Shown: positions 17,309 through 24,544 of the stretch, one piece after another
How the letters are laid out: every line of letters begins with the position of its first letter
Numbering within the stretch: position 1 is the first letter of the stretch
NCBI RefSeq assembly: GCF_000826645.1
Contig: NZ_JXJP01000013.1
Coordinates: 124,001 to 188,000, forward strand
Reading direction: 5' to 3'
From: Psychroserpens mesophilus
GTDB taxonomy: Bacteria; Bacteroidota; Bacteroidia; Flavobacteriales; Flavobacteriaceae
DNA: 64,000 nucleotides
The notes under the pieces: model-generated
Databases searched by the model: none
Told to the model about the DNA's origin: nothing
Seen by the model: the letters and a program-made list of their open reading frames with translations, nothing else
Program-made: the position numbers and the translations under genes

Positions 17309-17632
17309 ATGTACATATATAATGTAACTGTCAATATTGACGACAGTGTTCATGACGAATGGCTACTATGGATTAAAGACCATATTCCCCAGGTTTTAGC
17401 TACTGGAAAGTTTGAAAAAGCAACTTTAACCAAAGTTCTGGTTGAAGAAGATATGGGAGGACAAACCTATTCTATTCAATATCGTTCGTACTCCAGAGAA
17501 GCACTTGATGCGTATTATAAAGACGATGCCGATAAACTTAGAACGGAAGGCTTGAAAAAATTTGCCGATAAAATGTTGGCGTTTAGAACCGAACTTCAAA
17601 TCGTGGATGAATATTCAGTAAAATTTAAGTAA
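17309..17632 (+). CDS. DUF4286 family protein
   Basis: The 107-residue protein of unknown function (MYIYNVTVNID...) has the compact alpha/beta pattern and conserved WLLWIKDHIPQV and YSIQYR segments of DUF4286, a small family common in Bacteroidota. No signal peptide or membrane segment is present. It lies 9 bases behind the GNAT gene and 44 bases before rsmA, so it may be in one transcript with rsmA, a neighbour I recall for it in related genomes. Confidence 0.75.
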   Translation: MYIYNVTVNIDDSVHDEWLLWIKDHIPQVLATGKFEKATLTKVLVEEDMGGQTYSIQYRSYSREALDAYYKDDADKLRTEGLKKFADKMLAFRTELQIVDEYSVKFK

Positions 17633-17676
17633 CATAGAATTTAGTAGTAACAACTAAACAAACAACTAATCACTAT

Positions 17677-18453
17677 ATGTCTGTCAGAGCAAAAAAACAT
17701 TTAGGTCAACACTTTTTAACCGACGAGACCATTGCCGAACGCATTGCCAATACGCTTAGTTTTAATGGCTATAAGCATGTTCTGGAAATCGGACCAGGAA
17801 TGGGTGTGCTCACTAAATATTTGCTAAAAAAAGACATTACGACTCATGTCATAGAAATTGACACAGAATCGGTTGCGTATTTGAAAGCGAATTACCTCAA
17901 TTTGGCAAATCGCGTGTATGAAAAGGACTTTTTAAAGTACGATTTAAAAAATGTTTTTCAGGAAGAACCTTTCGCTGTTATTGGTAATTTCCCATATAAT
18001 ATTTCAACACAAATCGTCTTTAAAACCTTAGAAATGCGTGAGCAAATTCCTGAATTTTCCGGAATGTTTCAAAAAGAAGTCGCCGAACGCATTTGTTCAA
18101 AAGAAGGCAGTAAAGTGTATGGGATTCTTTCCGTTCTAACTCAGGCATTTTATGATGCTGAGTATTTATTTACGGTTCCTCCAACCGTATTTAATCCACC
18201 TCCAAAGGTAGATTCTGGTGTTTTACTTTTAAAGCGAAAAGAAAATGTCAACTTAAATTGTGATGAAAAGCTATTTTTCAGAGTGGTAAAAACGGCCTTT
18301 CAACAGCGTAGAAAAACACTTCGTAACAGTTTAAAAACATTCAATCTTTCAGATAATTTAAAAGCAAATGTTATATTTGACAAACGTCCTGAACAACTCA
18401 GTGTAGCATCCTTTATAGAATTAACGCAACTGATTGAAAACGATAATAATTAG
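17677..18453 (+). CDS. rsmA: 16S rRNA (adenine(1518)-N(6)/adenine(1519)-N(6))-dimethyltransferase
   Basis: Dimethylates two adjacent adenines in the 3' hairpin of 16S rRNA during small-subunit assembly. The 258-residue protein begins with [12 protein letters not shown], then the SAM-binding motif [10 protein letters not shown], and has the catalytic motif as GNFPYNIST (NFPYN in place of the enterobacterial NLPY, a normal variant in this phylum). The C-terminal rRNA-binding part contains [12 protein letters not shown]. Length is normal. mgtE follows 64 bases downstream, a pairing frequent in Bacteroidota. Confidence 0.96.
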   Translation: MSVRAKKHLGQHFLTDETIAERIANTLSFNGYKHVLEIGPGMGVLTKYLLKKDITTHVIEIDTESVAYLKANYLNLANRVYEKDFLKYDLKNVFQEEPFAVIGNFPYNISTQIVFKTLEMREQIPEFSGMFQKEVAERICSKEGSKVYGILSVLTQAFYDAEYLFTVPPTVFNPPPKVDSGVLLLKRKENVNLNCDEKLFFRVVKTAFQQRRKTLRNSLKTFNLSDNLKANVIFDKRPEQLSVASFIELTQLIENDNN

Positions 18454-18517
18454 AAGATGACTTCGAGTACTCTTTTAATTCTGAATCTTAAAAATACACC
18501 GAGAAGCATAACATCAC

Positions 18518-19891
18518 ATGGTAGAAGAAAAAGAAAATAGTCAATTTGAACTTACCGATGAACTCGTTGAACGAGTAGAACTTCTAGTCGCTGGAAAAAG
18601 TGATAAAGAATTAAAACTACTTTTAAATGAGTTTCACTATGCTGATGTTGCTGAAATATTAGATGAGTTAAACCTTGAAGATGCGGTATATGTCATTAAA
18701 TTATTAGATTCTGAAACCACTTCAGACATTCTTACTGAACTTGATGAAGATACCAGAGAAAAAATTCTTGAAAATCTTTCAGCTAAAGAAATTGCTGAAG
18801 AAATTGAAGAGCTTGATACAGATGATGCTGCCGATATTATTGCCGAATTATCTGAAGAACGTCAGGCTGAAGTCATCTCTCAAATTGAAGATGACGAACA
18901 TAGAGACGAAATTACCGAACTTTTAGCCTACGATGAAGATACAGCTGGTAGCCTTATGGCAAAAGAATTGGTAAAAGTTTATGAAACATGGACCGTTGCT
19001 GGTTGTTTACGTCGTATTAGAGGTCAGGCAAAAGATGTCACCAGAGTGCATTCTATATACGTTGTTGACAAAAAAGAAAAGCTTATTGGTCGCTTATCGC
19101 TTAAAGATTTAATCGTTGCCAAAAGCGAACAAAAAATAGCCGAAATTTCTAACAGTAATGTCGACTATGTCTTTGTAGATGATGATGTCGAAGATGTTGC
19201 TAGAGTGATGTCTAAATACGATTTAGAAGCTATTCCAGTAGTTGATACGAACCAAACGTTACTAGGTCGAATTACCATTGACGATATTGTTGATGTCTTA
19301 AAGGAAGAAGCCGATAAAGATTATCAAATGGCAGCAGGTATTACTGGAGATGTTGAAGCCGATGACAGCATTTTAGAACTCACAAGAGCACGATTACCTT
19401 GGTTGTTTTTAGGACTTGTTGGTGGTGTTGGTGCCTTTTTAATTATGGAAGGTTTTGAAGAAGCTTTTAAAGGTGAGGCTTTTATTTTATTCTTTTTTAC
19501 ACCATTAATTGCCGCAATGGCTGGAAATGTTGGTGTACAATCCAGTGCGATTATTGTTCAGGGTTTGGCAAACGACGATGTGAAAGGAAGTGTCAACAAA
19601 CGACTCATAAAAGAAATGCTACTCGCTGCTTTAAACGGAACCATTTTAGCCTTATTCCTGTTCTTTTTTGTCTGGGCAACCAAAGGAAGTTTTATCACTG
19701 CTTTAGCCATTTCAGTGTCGCTAATTGCAGTCATTATCGTCGCAGGTTTAATCGGAACATTTGTGCCTTTATTCTTAGATAAAAGAGGCATCGATCCAGC
19801 CATCGCTACAGGACCGTTTATCACAACAAGCAACGATATTTTCGGAATTTTAATCTACTTCTGGATTGCCCGATTAATTTTAGGTATTTAA
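18518..19891 (+). CDS. mgtE: Magnesium transporter MgtE
   Basis: A Mg2+ channel/transporter of the inner membrane. In the 457-residue protein, the N-terminal helical MgtE_N domain (residues about 20-130, many Leu-Glu-Asp repeats) is followed by two CBS domains (about 135-255, DVTRVHSIYVVD and LEAIPVVD). These form the Mg2+-sensing gate. Five hydrophobic segments follow (from LPWLFLGLVGGVGAFLIMEG to the end), including AAMAGNVGVQSSAI, which lines the pore in characterised members. Length and order are standard. Confidence 0.95.
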   Translation: MVEEKENSQFELTDELVERVELLVAGKSDKELKLLLNEFHYADVAEILDELNLEDAVYVIKLLDSETTSDILTELDEDTREKILENLSAKEIAEEIEELDTDDAADIIAELSEERQAEVISQIEDDEHRDEITELLAYDEDTAGSLMAKELVKVYETWTVAGCLRRIRGQAKDVTRVHSIYVVDKKEKLIGRLSLKDLIVAKSEQKIAEISNSNVDYVFVDDDVEDVARVMSKYDLEAIPVVDTNQTLLGRITIDDIVDVLKEEADKDYQMAAGITGDVEADDSILELTRARLPWLFLGLVGGVGAFLIMEGFEEAFKGEAFILFFFTPLIAAMAGNVGVQSSAIIVQGLANDDVKGSVNKRLIKEMLLAALNGTILALFLFFFVWATKGSFITALAISVSLIAVIIVAGLIGTFVPLFLDKRGIDPAIATGPFITTSNDIFGILIYFWIARLILGI

Positions 19892-19894
19892 TTT

Positions 19895-19976
19895 TTTGGG
19901 CGTTACCTAAAGGTCGTGCTCTCGCCAGTCGCTCTCTTCGAGGAGCTCCAACAATTGCTCCATCACTAACGCAAAT
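19895..19976 (+). repeat. GGGCGTTACC...CTAACGCAAAT interspersed repeat, copy A
   Basis: Starts TTTGGGCGTTACC and ends CATCACTAACGCAAAT. The same two ends occur, in the opposite orientation, at 43653-43757; both copies also share GTGCTCTCG...AGTCGCT-like internal sequence. Both are intergenic. This is a dispersed repeat with conserved ends and a variable middle. Confidence 0.75.
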
Positions 19977-20031
19977 TCCAATTCGTATGATGAACTTAGC
20001 TCAGCAGTTCATATTTTCTTACATTTAAGGT

Positions 20032-20397
20032 ATGAAAGCGATAAACATTAAAGAAAAGCATAAACTATTCTCCAAACAATGGCATCCGCATCGCATTGCC
20101 ACAGTAGATAACATGCAGGTGATCTTAGCCAAAATTAAAGGTGAATTTGTATGGCATAGTCACGATGATGAAGACGAATTGTTTCAGGTTTTAAAAGGCA
20201 CATTATACATGCAATTTAGAGACCGAACAGAGATTGTAAAAGAAGGTGAAATCATTGTGGTTCCTAAAGGTGTTGAACATAATCCGAGTACAAAAAATGA
20301 TGAAGAAGTGCATCTTTTATTATTCGAAAAGTTAAGTACAGCTCATACAGGAAACGTAAAAGCCGAACGCACCCAAACCGAATATCCTGACATTTAA
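20032..20397 (+). CDS. Cupin-domain protein
   Basis: The 121-residue single-domain cupin has the first metal motif as HSHDDEDELFQVLKG (H, H and E ligands) and the second as VPKGVEHNPS (H ligand), inside the beta-barrel pattern of mannose-6-phosphate isomerase-like cupins. No signal peptide. The substrate is unknown; small stand-alone cupins include isomerases, dioxygenases and binding proteins. It lies between the copy A repeat and another repeat, so operon membership is doubtful. Confidence 0.82.
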   Translation: MKAINIKEKHKLFSKQWHPHRIATVDNMQVILAKIKGEFVWHSHDDEDELFQVLKGTLYMQFRDRTEIVKEGEIIVVPKGVEHNPSTKNDEEVHLLLFEKLSTAHTGNVKAERTQTEYPDI

Positions 20398-20489
20398 AAA
20401 TGAGTAATCTGTTATCGAGCGCAACAGTAAACCGAAACTTAAATAAAAGCTTAGTTGATGTACTTCATCTCTAAGACAAATGTAAATTC

Positions 20490-20517
20490 GTCATGCTGAA
20501 CTTGTTTCAGCATCTCA
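20490..20517 (+). repeat. GTCAT...ATCTC palindromic repeat, copy 2 (single hairpin)
   Basis: The sequence runs GTCATGCTGAA-CTTG-TTTCAGCATCTC, a hairpin whose stem is ATGCTGAA against TTCAGCAT. Compared with the copy inside mfd (30827-30853), one stem base pair is changed on both sides (T-A to G-C), a compensatory change. Translated, it gives the spurious MLNLFQHLI N-terminus in front of the dehydrogenase. Confidence 0.8.
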
Positions 20518-20573
20518 TTATTTTTACTTTTACACATCAAACCATAAGAGTCCTACATCAGCAGGAAACACGA

Positions 20574-21530
20574 ATGAACATACTCCATTTAGATACCAAC
20601 CATCCTTTGCTTATAGAGCAACTTAATGCCTTAGGATTTACTAACGACGAGGATTATACGTCTTCTAAAGAAGCTATTGCCAATATCATTCACCAATACG
20701 ATGGTTTCATCATTCGTAGCCGATTTAAAATTGATAAGCAATTTCTTGATGCAGCTACAAATCTAAAATTTATTGGTCGCGTTGGTGCAGGATTAGAAAA
20801 CATCGATTGCGAATATGCAGAACAAAAAGGCATCAAACTCATTGCTGCTCCAGAAGGCAATCGTAATGCTGTAGGCGAACATAGTTTAGCCATGTTATTG
20901 TCGCTCTTTAATAAACTCAATAAAGCAGATCGAGAAGTCAGAAATGGCACATGGAATCGTGAAGATAATCGTGGATTGGAACTCGATGGAAAAACTGTTG
21001 GACTTATTGGCTATGGTAATATGGGAAAAGCTTTTGCTAAAAAACTACGAGGTTTTGATGTCGAGGTGTTGTGTTATGATATCAAAGCAGATGTTGGAGA
21101 TGAAAACGCCAAACAAGTGACTTTAGAAGAACTGCAATTAAAAGCAAACGTCCTTAGTCTTCATACACCTGAAACACCATCAACTATTGGTATGATCAAC
21201 TCTGAATTTATAAATGCATTTCAAAATTCGTTTTGGTTAATCAATACAGCTCGAGGAAAAAGTGTCGTCACCGAAGATTTAGTTTCAGCTTTACAATCTG
21301 GTAAAATCTTAGGTGCTGGTTTAGATGTTCTAGAATATGAAAAATCGTCGTTTGAAAATCTGTTTAAAGCTTCTGTCACATCAAGCGCAGTCGAGATGCC
21401 AAACGCTTTTAAATATCTCATTTCAGCAGATAATGTATTACTAACGCCTCATGTTGCTGGCTGGACTATTGAGAGCAAAGAAAAATTAGCACAAACTATC
21501 GTCGATAAAATTAAAGCTCATTTTACATAA
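20574..21530 (+). CDS. D-isomer-specific 2-hydroxyacid dehydrogenase (SerA-like) with a repeat-derived insert
   Basis: An NAD-dependent dehydrogenase, 318 residues from the chosen ATG at 20574. The frame extends upstream to 20493, but those 27 codons (MLNLFQHLI...) are translated repeat sequence. NAD-binding motif GYGNMG is near residues 146-151, the arginine motif LINTARGKSVV follows, and the catalytic histidine is in LLTPHVAGW (H293). A phosphoglycerate dehydrogenase role is possible but unproven. Residues 267-275 (SVTSSAVEM) are encoded by a copy of the dispersed repeat also found inside mfd. The insert lies between the GLDVLE segment and the catalytic histidine. Confidence 0.87.
   Translation: MNILHLDTNHPLLIEQLNALGFTNDEDYTSSKEAIANIIHQYDGFIIRSRFKIDKQFLDAATNLKFIGRVGAGLENIDCEYAEQKGIKLIAAPEGNRNAVGEHSLAMLLSLFNKLNKADREVRNGTWNREDNRGLELDGKTVGLIGYGNMGKAFAKKLRGFDVEVLCYDIKADVGDENAKQVTLEELQLKANVLSLHTPETPSTIGMINSEFINAFQNSFWLINTARGKSVVTEDLVSALQSGKILGAGLDVLEYEKSSFENLFKASVTSSAVEMPNAFKYLISADNVLLTPHVAGWTIESKEKLAQTIVDKIKAHFT
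21371..21398 (+). repeat. Repeat half-element inside the dehydrogenase gene, copy 3
   Basis: This 28-base stretch, starting TTCTGTCACATC and ending GCAGTCGAGATG, is identical to mfd 30790-30817 except for one base (AAGCGCAG here, GAGCGCAG there). Both are read in the same phase, giving SVTSSAVEM. The two genes are otherwise unrelated. Confidence 0.88.
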
Positions 21531-21540
21531 ATTCAATTGA

Positions 21541-21614
21541 TCATTCAGAACGAAACGAAGAATCTCATTGCTAAATAAAGAAGATTCGTCAGTCGTTCCT
21601 CCTTCTGAATGACA
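21541..21614. repeat. GTCAT...ATCTC palindromic repeat, copy 4
   Basis: TCATTCAGAACG...GAATCTC on the left is mirrored by GATTCGTC...TTCTGAATGACA on the right, so the outer ends TCATTCAGAA and TTCTGAATGA are inverted repeats. It occupies most of the spacer after the dehydrogenase and could act as an RNA hairpin or terminator. Confidence 0.75.
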
Positions 21615-21642
21615 TACTACTATTTTTATTTAAATTTAAAGA

Positions 21643-22053
21643 GTGAAAAAAACCATTCTCATTTTCGGATTGTTAATTCTGGCATTGCTACTCCTGTTTC
21701 AGTTTAGTAAATATGCTGTTATTTCTGGCGATTTAGATTCTGAGTTTGCCATAGCCATTATTGCAGTTGTATTCTTTTTTGTAGGTGTGTATTTGAATAA
21801 AAAAAGTCTTCAAAAACAACAGACAGCTTCCGAAGTTATCAATCACCAAAAGATTAAAGATCTCGATATTAGCAAACGTGAATACGAAGTGCTTGTTGGT
21901 ATTTCCGAAGGGCTTTCAAATAAAGAAATTGGTGAGAAGCTTTTTGTTTCAGAAAGCACCATAAAGACACATGTGTCCAACCTGCTTTCAAAACTTAATG
22001 CTAAACGTCGTACTCAGGCTTTACAAATTGCAAAAGACCTCAATATTATTTAA
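21643..22053 (+). CDS. Membrane-anchored LuxR-type transcriptional regulator
   Basis: The 136-residue protein starts at GTG. Two hydrophobic segments (residues about 5-25 and 32-52) form a membrane hairpin, then a linker, and the C-terminal 65 residues are a LuxR/FixJ DNA-binding domain (LSNKEIGEKLFVSESTIKTH). There is no receiver domain, so the DNA-binding domain is tethered to the inner membrane without an obvious sensor. It is followed by four small same-strand genes (VOC, DUF4199, DUF1801, VOC) and by a perfect inverted repeat at 22069-22098 that could be its binding site. Target genes are inferred only. Confidence 0.85.
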   Translation: MKKTILIFGLLILALLLLFQFSKYAVISGDLDSEFAIAIIAVVFFFVGVYLNKKSLQKQQTASEVINHQKIKDLDISKREYEVLVGISEGLSNKEIGEKLFVSESTIKTHVSNLLSKLNAKRRTQALQIAKDLNII

Positions 22054-22068
22054 AAATGCTACTTTTAA

Positions 22069-22098
22069 ACTAAAGTATGAGTGGTTTGGTACTTTAGT
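22069..22098. promoter_or_regulatory. Inverted repeat between the LuxR-type gene and the VOC gene
   Basis: ACTAAAGTA (22069-22077) and TACTTTAGT (22090-22098) are perfect 9-bp arms separated by 12 bases. They lie 27-56 bases upstream of the TAGTTTTG box that precedes the VOC gene, a suitable place for an activator site. A hairpin after the LuxR stop is the alternative, but there is no adjoining T-run. Confidence 0.45.
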
Positions 22099-22124
22099 AT
22101 GACCTATTTTTCTTAGACTTCTCA

Positions 22125-22132
22125 TAGTTTTG
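22125..22132 (+). promoter_or_regulatory. -7 promoter box of the VOC-DUF4199-DUF1801-VOC genes
   Basis: TAGTTTTG fits TAnnTTTG, 30 bases before the first VOC start codon. Confidence 0.5.
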
Positions 22133-22161
22133 TGATAGAATTAATTTAAAAATCAACCCTT

Positions 22162-22533
22162 ATGAAATTAGGTGCATTTTCGGTGAGTTTGAGTGTAAAA
22201 GACATTCATGCTTCAAAAACATTTTATGAAACTTTAGGCTTTTCAGTATTTGCTGGTGACCTGAAACGCAATTATCTAATCATGAAAAATGGCGATTCCA
22301 TTATCGGACTTTTCCAAGGTATGTTTGAGCAAAATATTTTGACTTTCAATCCAGGTTGGGATCAAAATGCAAATACATTGGATTCGTATGACGATGTGAG
22401 AACCATTCAAAAGCACCTCAAGTCGAATTCAGTAAAATTGGAAAAAGAAACAGACGAAAGCACATCTGGTCCTGCAAGTATTGTGTTCTACGATCCTGAT
22501 GGCAATACCATTCTTATTGACCAACATATATAA
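22162..22533 (+). CDS. VOC-family (glyoxalase/bleomycin resistance-like) protein
   Basis: The 123-residue protein has the paired beta-alpha-beta layout of vicinal oxygen chelate proteins: an N-terminal [21 protein letters not shown] motif and a C-terminal [14 protein letters not shown] motif with a likely metal-ligand region. Members include isomerases, dioxygenases and resistance proteins; the substrate here is unknown. It is the first gene behind the TAGTTTTG box and the inverted repeat, followed by DUF4199 after 32 bases. Confidence 0.85.
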   Translation: MKLGAFSVSLSVKDIHASKTFYETLGFSVFAGDLKRNYLIMKNGDSIIGLFQGMFEQNILTFNPGWDQNANTLDSYDDVRTIQKHLKSNSVKLEKETDESTSGPASIVFYDPDGNTILIDQHI

Positions 22534-22565
22534 TTCGTAAATACTAATTCTAAAAACATCATATC

Positions 22566-23027
22566 ATGAAACAAACAGTACTTAAGTATGGTCTTTACGG
22601 ACTACTAGCCGGATTTATAATTTTTACGATTCACTTAACCGTTGGAATAGATAACTTCGACTATGCAACCAATGAAATTCTTGGTTATGTATCCATTTTC
22701 TTATCGCTTTCATTCATTTATTTTGGAATAAAACATTATAGAGATCACATTAACGATGGTGTGGTTTCATTAGGAAAAGCCATTTTAATTGGGCTTCTAA
22801 TTTCAATATTGGTTGGGATAGGGATCGCAATTGCAGATTTCATCTATACAAAATTCATAAATCCTTCTTTTTTTAGCGACTATGAAAAAGCCTTGATAGA
22901 ACAAGGAAAAGCCGATGAAATCTTCGAAATGACAAGTGCAACAGCTGCATTATTTATGCTTGTACTAGTCACTATTATCGGATTTATCATATCTTTAATT
23001 TCAGCATTAATCCTTCAACGAAAATAA
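22566..23027 (+). CDS. DUF4199 membrane protein
   Basis: The 153-residue protein has four hydrophobic segments (about residues 9-25, 38-57, 69-92 and 128-150) and a charged loop between the third and fourth, matching DUF4199, an uncharacterised inner-membrane family of Bacteroidota. Nothing catalytic is visible. It lies in a tight run of same-strand genes (32 bases after the VOC gene and 11 before DUF1801), so co-transcription is likely. Confidence 0.78.
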   Translation: MKQTVLKYGLYGLLAGFIIFTIHLTVGIDNFDYATNEILGYVSIFLSLSFIYFGIKHYRDHINDGVVSLGKAILIGLLISILVGIGIAIADFIYTKFINPSFFSDYEKALIEQGKADEIFEMTSATAALFMLVLVTIIGFIISLISALILQRK

Positions 23028-23038
23028 AATTAAATAGG

Positions 23039-23497
23039 ATGCAGTATAAAGCAACAACTCCAGAAGATTACATCAAACAAGTTCCTGAAGAACGTCAGGA
23101 CGCTCTCAAAAAACTTCGAAAAGTGATCCATGACAATTTACCAAAAGGTTTTGAAGAAGGCATTCAATATGGTATGATTGGCTACTATGTCCCACATTCG
23201 ATATATCCAGATGGTTACCATTGTGATCCCAAAATACCTTTGCCGTTTATGAGTTTTGCCTCACAAAAAAATTCAGTAAACCTTTATCATAGCGGAATCT
23301 ACGCAATTCCTAAAATACATGATTGGTTTGTAAATGAATACCCTAAACACAGCTCACGTAAATTAGACATGGGGAAAAGTTGTATTAGATTTAAAAAAGT
23401 GGATGAAATCCCTTTCGATTTGATTGCTGACCTCTGTAAAAAATTAACACCTGAAGAGTGGATTGATGTTTATGAAACTGCACTAAAGAAGAAATAA
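23039..23497 (+). CDS. DUF1801 domain protein
   Basis: The 152-residue cytosolic protein begins ATTPEDYIKQVPEERQDALK and continues KVIHDNLPKGFEEGIQYGMIGY, the characteristic opening of DUF1801 (YdhG-like, iron-chaperone/YjbR-type fold). The C-terminus KSCIRFKKVDEIPFDLIADL also fits. Function is unknown. Only one base separates its stop from the next ATG (VOC), so the two are probably translationally coupled. Confidence 0.8.
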   Translation: MQYKATTPEDYIKQVPEERQDALKKLRKVIHDNLPKGFEEGIQYGMIGYYVPHSIYPDGYHCDPKIPLPFMSFASQKNSVNLYHSGIYAIPKIHDWFVNEYPKHSSRKLDMGKSCIRFKKVDEIPFDLIADLCKKLTPEEWIDVYETALKKK

Positions 23498-23498
23498 A

Positions 23499-23885
23499 AT
23501 GAAAAAAAGAGTTACAGGAATTGGCGGATTGTTTTTTAAAAGCAAAGACCCAAAAGCCTCAAAAGACTGGTATAGAAAACATTTAGGTTTTAATACAGAT
23601 GATTATGGATGCACATTTTGGTGGAAAGATCAACAAGGAAATGATTGCTCGACTCAATGGAGTCCGTTTCCAGAAGACACGAAGTATTATGAGCCTTCAA
23701 AAAAGGACTTTATGTTTAATTATCGTGTCGAAAATCTTCACGAATTAATCAAGGTGTTAAAAGAGGAAGGTGTTACAGTTGTTGGAGAAATTGAAGAATA
23801 TGACTACGGTAAATTTGGCTGGATCTTAGATAATGATGGTAATAAAATAGAACTCTGGGAACCTATAGATAAGGCCTTTATGTAA
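23499..23885 (+). CDS. VOC-family protein (second copy in cluster)
   Basis: The 128-residue protein has the glyoxalase-like fold: GIGGLFFKSKDPKASKDWYR at the N-terminus and WILDNDGNKIELWEP near the end, including the EPxx glutamate that is often a metal ligand. It differs clearly from the first VOC protein of this cluster, so it is not a recent duplicate. Substrate unknown. Last gene of the apparent operon. Confidence 0.85.
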   Translation: MKKRVTGIGGLFFKSKDPKASKDWYRKHLGFNTDDYGCTFWWKDQQGNDCSTQWSPFPEDTKYYEPSKKDFMFNYRVENLHELIKVLKEEGVTVVGEIEEYDYGKFGWILDNDGNKIELWEPIDKAFM

Positions 23886-23963
23886 CATTTGGTGAAGATT
23901 ATAGACTAATATCTTGTACATATTTATTAAATTTATAACCTAACCAATAAAATCATATATACG

Positions 23964-24464
23964 ATGTCTGACGATAACAAGAATTTAAGTGACGACCTTA
24001 ACGATATGTTAGGAGATGCTAAAGAAGGCGCAAAAAAAGCGGCTGATAAGGCAAGTGAAAAAGCAAGTGAACTTGCAAATGATGCTAAAGAATTAGCAAG
24101 CGAAGCTAAAGAAAAAGCTTCGGAATTTGCTGGTGAAGCAAAAAATACAGCTAAGGAATTTTCAGATGGTGCTAAAGACGCTTTTAATAAAGCTTCTGGT
24201 GATAACAAAAAGATATTAGCAGGAATTTTAGGAATCATCCTCGGCGGCTTAGGTGTTCATAAATTTATTTTAGGCTATAATAAAGAAGGTGGAATACTGC
24301 TTGGAATTTGGATTCTTGGTGCCGTTTTATCTTGTGTTGGTATCGGACTCCTACTTATTTGGATTCCTGGAGTTATAGGATTAATAGAAGGTATTATTTA
24401 CTTAACTAAATCTGATGAAGAATTTTACAACACCTATCAGGTTGGTAAAAAACCTTGGTTCTAA
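23964..24464 (+). CDS. TM2-domain protein with LEA-like N-terminal repeats
   Basis: Residues 1-75 are low-complexity Lys/Ala/Glu repeats (KASEKASELANDAKELASEA) predicted to form an amphipathic helix like late-embryogenesis-abundant proteins. Residues about 85-150 are a TM2 domain: two transmembrane helices with GGLGVHKFILGYNKEGG between the leading segment and the first helix. It is likely an inner-membrane protein with a cytosolic helical region; function is unknown. It stands alone and ends at a strong terminator shared with the convergent olsF-like gene. Confidence 0.8.
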   Translation: MSDDNKNLSDDLNDMLGDAKEGAKKAADKASEKASELANDAKELASEAKEKASEFAGEAKNTAKEFSDGAKDAFNKASGDNKKILAGILGIILGGLGVHKFILGYNKEGGILLGIWILGAVLSCVGIGLLLIWIPGVIGLIEGIIYLTKSDEEFYNTYQVGKKPWF

Positions 24465-24476
24465 AAAATACTATAA

Positions 24477-24509
24477 AAAAAAACCAGAACATTCAGTTCT
24501 GGTTTTTTT
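24477..24509. terminator. Bidirectional terminator between TM2 and the acyltransferase gene
   Basis: A long A-run then CCAGAAC, loop ATTCA, GTTCTGG and T7: a 14-bp perfect stem between two convergent genes. Confidence 0.88.
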
Positions 24510-24544
24510 ATATCTTATATTATCGTACTATCGCGATTAATTAA

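Noticed and set aside
20401-20475. 24-codon ORF (MSNLLSSATVNRNLNKSLVD...) after the cupin gene
   Set aside because: No promoter, no family, not clearly separate from repeat-like sequence; insufficient support.
22162-23885. Antibiotic (bleomycin/fosfomycin) resistance genes
   Set aside because: The two VOC proteins share only the general fold with resistance proteins, and nothing else in the cluster supports resistance.
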